Shown piece after piece: positions 35,289 through 40,138 of a DNA stretch of 40,138 nt (position 1 is the stretch's first letter; every line of letters starts with the position of its first letter). The stretch comes from Richelia sp. CSU_2_1 (GTDB lineage: Bacteria; Cyanobacteriota; Cyanobacteriia; Cyanobacteriales; Microcoleaceae). The stretch lies in the NCBI GenBank assembly GCA_012034575.1, contig JAAUPF010000048.1:1-40138 (forward strand). The letters are read 5' to 3'. Position numbers and translations under genes: made by a program. The notes below the pieces were generated by a model. The model searched no databases. It was not told the origin of the DNA and saw only the letters and a list, made by a program, of their open reading frames with translations.

Positions 35289-37709
35289 ATGTCTGAACTC
35301 TTTCAGGCTGTTCTTGAAAGTGACGAAAAAACCGACCTGCGACAATTTGCCAGCGAATTGCGCGCTTTGGGAAACAAGTATTTACTGCGCAACGACATCG
35401 TTAGCGCTTTTGCTAACTACTGCAACAAATACGAAAAACCCACACAGTTCTCCCAATCTTCCCATTTGGGAAAACTGATTTATTACATTCAGGAAATTAT
35501 TCTTGAAGAGGACAACTTTTGCATCTTGCTGCGTCCGAAAATCGCGACAATGGAAATAGTCCGCCTGGGAGACGACATGACCGTCGAACCGATGACAGTT
35601 CAAGAATTGTTAGATGTGCGCGATCGATTTGTCAATCGCTTTCATCCGCAGGAAGGTGACATTCTCGAACTGGATTTCGGACCGTTTTACGACTATTCTC
35701 CCGCCATCCGCGACCCCAAAAACATCGGCAAAGGAGTTGAATTCCTCAATCGATATTTGTCCAGCAAACTGTTTCAAGACCCCAAACATTGGCTGGAAAC
35801 TCTGTTTGATTTCTTGCGCCTCCACCACTACAACGGCGTGCAGTTATTGATTAACGATCGCATTAAATCCCAACAGCAACTTTCCGAACAACTTAAAAAA
35901 GGCTTAACTTTTGTCAGCGAACTTTCTGAAGATGAACCCTACGAAAGATTTCGGTTCGTCTTGCAAATGATGGGTTTTGAAGCCGGTTGGGGCAATACCG
36001 CCGCCCGCGTCAGCGAAACTTTAGGAATTCTCGACGAATTAATCGATTCCCCCGACCACCAAACCCTAGAAGCATTCATTTCTCGCATCCCGATGATTTT
36101 CAAAATCGTCTTGGTTTCCCCTCACGGTTGGTTCGGTCAAGAAGGAGTTTTGGGGCGACCGGATACGGGCGGTCAAGTAGTTTACGTCCTCGACCAAGCA
36201 AAGAATTTAGAGAAACAAATGCAAGAAGATCTGCATCTTGCAGGTCTCGATATTTTAGGCGTTCAACCTAAAGTAATTATTCTCACTCGATTAATTGCCA
36301 ACAGCGACGGAACCCGCTGCAACCAGCGTTTGGAGAAAGTTCACGGCACAGAAAATGCTTGGATTTTGCGAGTGCCGTTCCGCGATTTCAATCCCAAATT
36401 AACTCAGAATTGGATTTCGCGATTTGAGATTTGGCCTTATTTGGAAACCTACGCGATCGATGCTGAAAAAGAACTTCTGGCTGAGTTTAAGGGCAAACCA
36501 GATCTCATTGTTGGCAACTATTCAGATGGCAATTTAGTAGCATTTTTGCTATCGAGAAAACTCAAAATCACTCAGTGCAATGTTGCTCACGCGCTGGAAA
36601 AATCCAAATACTTGTTCAGCAATCTGTACTGGCAAGAATCGGAGGACAAATACCATTTTGCGCTGCAATTTACAGCCGATTTAATCGCCATGAATGCTGC
36701 TAATTTTATTATCAGCAGCACCTATCAAGAGATTGTTGGCAAACCCGACAGCGTAGGACAATACGAGTCTTACAATTGTTTTACCATGCCCGATTTGTAC
36801 CATGTTGTCAACGGGATTGAATTGTTCAGTCCTAAATTTAACGTCGTGCCGCCGGGAGTAAATGAAAATGTTTATTTCCCTTACACGCGGACAGAAGATC
36901 GGGTGCTGACCGATCGCGATCGGCTCAATGAATTAATGTTTAGTCTGGAAGACCCGGAACAGGTGTTCGGCAAACTAGATGACCCGCAAAAACGCCCCTT
37001 ATTTTCGATGGCAAGGCTCGATCGCATTAAAAACTTGACAGGCTTAGCAGAATTGTTTGGCAAAAGCCCGGAACTGCAAGAAAAATGCAACCTAATTTTA
37101 GTAGCGGGCAAGTTGCGGGTTGAAGAAACCGAAGATTACGAAGAAGCCGAGGAAATTAAAAAACTCTACGCAATTATCGATCGATACAACCTGCAAGGTA
37201 AAATTCGCTGGTTGGGCGTGCGGCTTTCTAAAAGCTGGTCCGGCGAAATTTATCGAGTAATTGCCGATCGCCAAGGTATCTTCGTGCAACCAGCTTTGTT
37301 TGAAGCTTTCGGTTTGACAATTCTCGAAGCCATGATTACCGGCATTCCGACTTTTGGCACGCAGTTTGGCGGTCCCCTGGAAATCATTCAAGACCGGGTA
37401 AACGGGTTTTATATCAACCCGACAAACCACGAGGAAACAGCTCAAAAAATTCTGGATTTTATCTCGAAATGCGAGCAAAATCCGAATTATTGGTATGAAA
37501 TTTCGACGCGAGGAATCGATCGAGTGTACAGCACCTATACTTGGAAAATTCACACTACCAAACTGCTAACTCTGGCGCGGACTTACGGTTTCTGGAACTA
37601 TGCTTCTCAAGAAAACCGCGAAGATATGCTCCGCTATATTGAAGCGCTGTTTTATCTGATTTACAAGCCGAGAGCCAAGCAATTGCTAGCGCAGCACATG
37701 AGCCGGTAA
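35289..37709 (+). CDS. susA: Sucrose synthase
   Basis: 806-residue GT4 enzyme that reversibly converts sucrose plus UDP (or ADP) to fructose and the sugar nucleotide. In filamentous cyanobacteria it mainly cleaves sucrose and feeds glycogen and polysaccharide synthesis. The N-terminal regulatory regions (about 1-265) are followed by the GT-B core: LVSPHGWFGQEGVLGRPDTG with GGQVVYVLDQ for substrate binding, ALEKSKYLFSNLYW, PGVNENVYFPYT, FSMARLDRIKNLTGLAELFG, and the E-x7-E pair Glu672/Glu680 in FEAFGLTILEAM. Length and motifs are those of plant and cyanobacterial SuS, not sucrose-phosphate synthase. AGGGG lies about seven bases before the ATG. UDP-glucose made here could supply the envelope-glycan genes (inference). 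Confidence 0.97.
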   Translation: MSELFQAVLESDEKTDLRQFASELRALGNKYLLRNDIVSAFANYCNKYEKPTQFSQSSHLGKLIYYIQEIILEEDNFCILLRPKIATMEIVRLGDDMTVEPMTVQELLDVRDRFVNRFHPQEGDILELDFGPFYDYSPAIRDPKNIGKGVEFLNRYLSSKLFQDPKHWLETLFDFLRLHHYNGVQLLINDRIKSQQQLSEQLKKGLTFVSELSEDEPYERFRFVLQMMGFEAGWGNTAARVSETLGILDELIDSPDHQTLEAFISRIPMIFKIVLVSPHGWFGQEGVLGRPDTGGQVVYVLDQAKNLEKQMQEDLHLAGLDILGVQPKVIILTRLIANSDGTRCNQRLEKVHGTENAWILRVPFRDFNPKLTQNWISRFEIWPYLETYAIDAEKELLAEFKGKPDLIVGNYSDGNLVAFLLSRKLKITQCNVAHALEKSKYLFSNLYWQESEDKYHFALQFTADLIAMNAANFIISSTYQEIVGKPDSVGQYESYNCFTMPDLYHVVNGIELFSPKFNVVPPGVNENVYFPYTRTEDRVLTDRDRLNELMFSLEDPEQVFGKLDDPQKRPLFSMARLDRIKNLTGLAELFGKSPELQEKCNLILVAGKLRVEETEDYEEAEEIKKLYAIIDRYNLQGKIRWLGVRLSKSWSGEIYRVIADRQGIFVQPALFEAFGLTILEAMITGIPTFGTQFGGPLEIIQDRVNGFYINPTNHEETAQKILDFISKCEQNPNYWYEISTRGIDRVYSTYTWKIHTTKLLTLARTYGFWNYASQENREDMLRYIEALFYLIYKPRAKQLLAQHMSR

Positions 37710-37764
37710 ATAGTTGATAGTTGATAGTTGATAGTTGATAGTTGATAGTTGATAGTTGATATAG
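37709..37764. repeat. Heptamer tandem repeat TAGTTGA
   Basis: About seven units immediately after the sucrose synthase stop, running into TATAGCGATCGCAAATGATT at 37762, a relative of the left end of the MITE-like element at 25416. Confidence 0.85.
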
Positions 37765-38317
37765 CGATCGCAAATGATTTGTAAATCTCTTGCTCCCTCC
37801 CCTTACTAAGGGGAGGGTTGGGGTGGGGTAAATTTGCGGGTAAATGCTGAAATTGCTCGATCGAGATTTCACCTAGCTGCCGGCAAACACCACTCGATTT
37901 ATCTTTTTGGTTAGCTACAAATCCCCCGCACCGTTCCTCTTCCCCGAACTGTTCCTCAGCCCGCATACTTTAAAAAATATTAAGGTTTGCACCCCCAGCT
38001 TCGATCGACCCCCGTGTTTTGAGGGTCTGGTTTAAATCCCCCTCCCAAAAACCTCGGTTAACTTTCCCAAGTTAATGCTGCCACAAGCAAAGGCGATCGC
38101 CCTCAACTGTCAACTCTCAACTGTCAACTCTCAACTAATCGATCTGCGTGGTAAACCCCCCCTATAGGGTCGATCGAAACTTCAAACCCAAAACTTTCAA
38201 ATTCTCCAAAATGCAGTCTCTAAAAGCTAGTAGAGATATTTTTCAGAACGCATTCCGGGTACTACAATTGGACTTAGAAACAATTAACAGCCAAACCTTA
38301 ACAACCCGATAAAACCT
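37765..38317. other. Gap with repeat remnants
   Basis: No gene. It includes the half-element after 37762 with CCCTCCCCTTACTAAGGGGAGGG (about 37795-37818) and CTCAACTGTCAACT units at 38103-38137. The final 150 bases probably hold the promoter of the peptidoglycan-binding gene. Confidence 0.5.
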
Positions 38318-39028
38318 ATGCGTGTAACTACTGCTGTCATTCTCAGCTCGATCGCTCTAGTGGCTCCCGGACTCACTAAAAAGGCAACCGCCAACTTTGA
38401 CACCCAACCCTTTCTCCAGGAGCAGTACCGCAGAGACTTTGCAACCCCCGCCGATTCGGAAGCCTTGGCATCCCCAGATCCAAATTCCCAAGCAGATATG
38501 TTTAACAAACCTTTTTATGCGGGAGAGCAGCCTCCGGTGAAAAAGGAAAAAACGATCTCGGCAGGAGCCGACGGGCCGGAAGTTGCTGCGATACAGCAGC
38601 GATTGCAAGCCCACGGTTTCAGCGTAGGGACGATCGATGGTGCTTACGGCTCCCGCACCGCATCGGCTGTAAGCCGTTTTCAGGACTCGAAGGGATTGGC
38701 CCAAACTGGTGCGGTGAATAAGGACACTTGGATGGCTTTAGCGGCCGAGCCAGCCGGAGATTCTGAAACAATAGATAGCAATGCCCCGATTCAGAACAGC
38801 CAGCAGGTTCCGGTTAGGGCTGCAACAACTCTAACTAAAGGCTCTAGTGGTTCTAAAGTGAAAACCCTACAGGTGCGTTTGGACTTGCAGGGTTACGATC
38901 CAGGTCCGATAGACGGTATTTTTGGCGCTCGCACTGCTGCGGCTGTGAAAAGCTTTCAGGAGAACAAAAGCTTGAAAGCCGACGGTGAGGTGGACGAAAT
39001 CACCTGGAAAGCACTGGGCAAAAGCTGA
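38318..39028 (+). CDS. Exported protein with two peptidoglycan-binding domains
   Basis: 236 residues. An N-terminal signal peptide (hydrophobic 5-20, cleavage near KKATA at about 26) leads into a polar linker. Two PG_binding_1 three-helix domains follow, at about 82-135 (PEVAAIQQRLQAHGFSVGTI, DGAYGSRTASAVSRFQDSKG) and about 167-233 (SKVKTLQVRLDLQGYDPGPI, DGIFGARTAAAVKSFQENKS). No hydrolase domain is attached. It probably anchors to or modulates peptidoglycan in the periplasm. It is monocistronic; a CCGGG hairpin lies about 150 bases downstream. Confidence 0.88.
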   Translation: MRVTTAVILSSIALVAPGLTKKATANFDTQPFLQEQYRRDFATPADSEALASPDPNSQADMFNKPFYAGEQPPVKKEKTISAGADGPEVAAIQQRLQAHGFSVGTIDGAYGSRTASAVSRFQDSKGLAQTGAVNKDTWMALAAEPAGDSETIDSNAPIQNSQQVPVRAATTLTKGSSGSKVKTLQVRLDLQGYDPGPIDGIFGARTAAAVKSFQENKSLKADGEVDEITWKALGKS

Positions 39029-39179
39029 GGTAACTTTGAGAAATTGGGAAAATTGCTGCGGCTCCAACACAGAAGCAATCTCGCTTCCACAAAAGAAAGC
39101 AACTTTAGGCAAGGTTCAAATCCTTATTTCATAAGTTATCTACAATCGAAAATCAAAAATCTCGAATCGAACAAGGATT

Positions 39180-39206
39180 AACCCGGTTTCAGAAAATAGC
39201 CGGGTT
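39180..39206. repeat. AACCCGG...CCGGGTT hairpin
   Basis: Seven-pair stem with a 13-base loop, followed by TCTC. A short relative of the 31745 inverted repeat. It might terminate the peptidoglycan-binding gene. Confidence 0.5.
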
Positions 39207-39344
39207 TCTCAATGTTGAGCGATCGGTGTTTTATCAAAAAAGTTCGGCCAGCGGAAAACGAGCGAGTCTTTAGACCGCTCGATGAAAGCAGCACGCGCGG
39301 TTTTAACCGCCGTGAATCTTTCTTAATTCTTAACATTTTTAGCA

Positions 39345-39372
39345 GTGTAAAAAGGTCTTTTGCCGTTATACT
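39345..39372 (+). promoter_or_regulatory. Possible promoter of the candidate RNA
   Basis: A good -10 element, TATACT, at 39367-39372 and a weak -35, GTGTAA (39345-39350), 16 bases upstream. Transcription would start near 39379-39382, just before the structured region. Confidence 0.4.
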
Positions 39373-39378
39373 CTCTTA

Positions 39379-39575
39379 TTGGGATGGATACACAGGTGTA
39401 AACCTGGGAAGCAAATGCCTACCGTATAAGGTACGCGGGGACTCCGTGAAACCAAGGGCTGAAACCAATGGTTAAGCCCCTTAAACGCTCCTCTGAGCTT
39501 GCTGAAAGGCAAGGATAGCAGCCCGCCATTTTTTGGCAAGAGGATTGCGCCCAGGAACCCTAGCAATAGGGATAT
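39379..39575 (+). ncRNA. Candidate structured RNA, about 195 nt
   Basis: Long-range pairs close the region: CCTGGG 39403-39408 with CCCAGG 39550-39555, GCAA 39411-39414 with TTGC 39545-39548, and TGCC 39416-39419 with GGCA 39535-39538. Inside are four consecutive local hairpins: TACC/GGTA (39420-39433), CGCGG/CCGTG (39434-39448), GGGCT..AACCA/TGGTT..AGCCC (39456-39479) and CTTGC/GCAAG with loop TGAAAG (39498-39513). A CCCTA-GCAA-TAGGG hairpin (about 39558-39571) follows. A promoter-like element is just upstream and no convincing protein is encoded. I do not recognise the family. 6S RNA has a similar length but is rod-shaped; an IscB-associated (HEARO-type) or other transposon-derived RNA is another possibility. 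Structure by eye only. Confidence 0.45.
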
Positions 39576-39654
39576 TAAGAACGAAATTTCTTAAGAATTT
39601 CAGTCGCGAAGAGCGCTGAGAGTGTCAAGTGCTATCATAGTTAAATGTCACAAC

Positions 39655-39736
39655 GCGGATGTGGCGGAATTGGCAGACGCGCCAGATTTAGGTTCTGGTT
39701 CCGAAAGGAGTGAAGGTTCAAGTCCTTTCATCCGCA
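39655..39736 (+). tRNA. trnL-UAG: tRNA-Leu (anticodon UAG)
   Basis: 82 nt without CCA. Acceptor stem GCGGATG (39655-39661) pairs with CATCCGC (39729-39735), with discriminator A. The anticodon stem CCAGA/TCTGG encloses the loop TTTAGGT, giving anticodon TAG (reads CUA and CUG). A long variable arm fits a class II tRNA, and GGTTCAAGTCC is the T arm. No intron. Confidence 0.96.
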
Positions 39737-39777
39737 TTTGATTTGAGTAGCTAAAACAATAACTTCTAAGACTTTGT

Positions 39778-39808
39778 AGGGTGTGTTGCGTTCCGCGCAA
39801 CACACCCT
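39778..39808. repeat. Perfect 13-bp hairpin between tRNA-Leu and psbA
   Basis: AGGGTGTGTTGCG and CGCAACACACCCT flank a TTCCG loop. It may terminate tRNA transcription; similar GGGTGTGTTGCG hairpins are dispersed repeats in cyanobacterial genomes. No T-run follows (TTAATTT). Confidence 0.7.
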
Positions 39809-39900
39809 TAATTTATGCGCCCTGCCACCTGCTTCCAGCCATACAACCAAAACTTATGACTGTTATAACCAACACAAATCATTATAAAACTCAAAAACCC

Positions 39901-39934
39901 TTTACAAACCTTAACAGAGGCGCTAATGTATAAA
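39901..39934 (+). promoter_or_regulatory. Probable psbA promoter region
   Basis: TTTACA at 39901-39906 fits a -35 element. A -10 could be TAATGT (39924-39929, 17-base spacing) or TATAAA (39929-39934, 22-base spacing). Neither pairing is ideal; transcription would begin about 55 bases before the psbA start codon. Confidence 0.35.
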
Positions 39935-39993
39935 TGTGGGAAACAAAAGCCCACAACGAACCTTGAAAATTCATTCATAGCAATCATAAGCAC

Positions 39994-40138
39994 ATGACCA
40001 CAACCTTACAGCAGCGCGAAAGCGCCAACGTTTGGGAACGGTTCTGCGAGTGGGTAACATCCACCGACAACCGCATTTATGTAGGTTGGTTCGGCGTCCT
40101 GATGATCCCGACTCTCTTAACCGCCACCATCTGCTACA
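39994..40138 (+). CDS. psbA: Photosystem II D1 protein, N-terminal part
   Basis: The gene runs off the right edge; 48 codons are visible, starting [20 protein letters not shown] and continuing [20 protein letters not shown]. This is the D1 reaction-centre subunit, which binds the manganese cluster, chlorophyll and the QB quinone in the thylakoid membrane. The visible part covers the stromal N-terminus and the beginning of transmembrane helix A. Cyanobacteria usually have several psbA copies; the decisive D1:1/D1:2 positions are further downstream. Confidence 0.97.
   Translation, partial: MTTTLQQRESANVWERFCEWVTSTDNRIYVGWFGVLMIPTLLTATICY

Noticed and set aside
39212-39475. 87-codon frame over the candidate RNA, with a GDSVKP ending that recalls TnpB C-termini
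   Set aside because: The similarity is too short, no zinc-finger or catalytic motif is present, and the RNA structure explains the region better.
39655-39736. Group I intron in tRNA-Leu
   Set aside because: That intron is typical of tRNA-Leu(UAA). This gene has anticodon UAG and is continuous.

Overview
The window is chromosomal DNA of a filamentous cyanobacterium. The evidence is the start of psbA (photosystem II D1) at the right edge, a sucrose synthase, a cyanobacterial SLH-type outer-membrane porin, very frequent GCGATCGC (HIP1) octamers, and blocks of 7-bp tandem repeats such as (GTTGACA)n and (TAGTTGA)n between genes. The style resembles Microcoleus/Oscillatoria-type Oscillatoriales; that placement is inference.

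Layout. 0.3-4.2 kb: an FAD oxidoreductase, a GC-rich type-B carboxylesterase and a DUF998-like membrane protein on the + strand, then a decayed multicopper oxidase. 4.8-6.1 kb: serS (-). 6.6-8.9 kb: a GT4 glycosyltransferase, a zinc-ribbon membrane protein and signal peptidase I (+). 9.1-11.7 kb: a ChW-like repeat protein (-) and two paralogous small proteins (+). 11.7-25.6 kb: a long minus-strand surface-glycan region with five glycosyltransferases, an MsbA-like ABC exporter, an SLH porin, a two-domain histidine phosphatase, a UDP-glucuronate epimerase and the truncated start of a UDP-glucose dehydrogenase. 26.1-29.1 kb: a two-component system (HK, OmpR-type RR, single-domain RR), all (-). 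29.8-40.1 kb (+): an orphan histidine kinase, a TPR protein, an M32 carboxypeptidase, sucrose synthase, a peptidoglycan-binding protein, a candidate structured RNA, tRNA-Leu(UAG) and psbA.

How the genes fit together. The 12-25 kb region looks like assembly and export of an extracellular or cell-envelope glycan. UDP-glucuronate epimerase supplies a sugar nucleotide, the glycosyltransferases build the chain and the ABC exporter flips a lipid-linked product. Two of the glycosyltransferases overlap by an ATGA junction.

Main caution. Five genes are disrupted in a way explained by loss of exactly one base: the oxidoreductase/esterase junction, two neighbouring glycosyltransferases, the histidine kinase at 27.6-29.1 kb and the TPR protein. 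Four of the five sites are A/T homopolymers. This is either systematic homopolymer under-calling in the source sequence or real decay or phase variation. The apparent 1072-residue oxidoreductase-esterase fusion is probably one product of it.

Items most worth a second look are the RNA-like structure at 39.38-39.58 kb with its own promoter-like element, the ChW-like protein whose signature Trp is Asp in all six repeats, the ugd remnant cut by a MITE-like element, and the MITE-like element inside the two-component operon.
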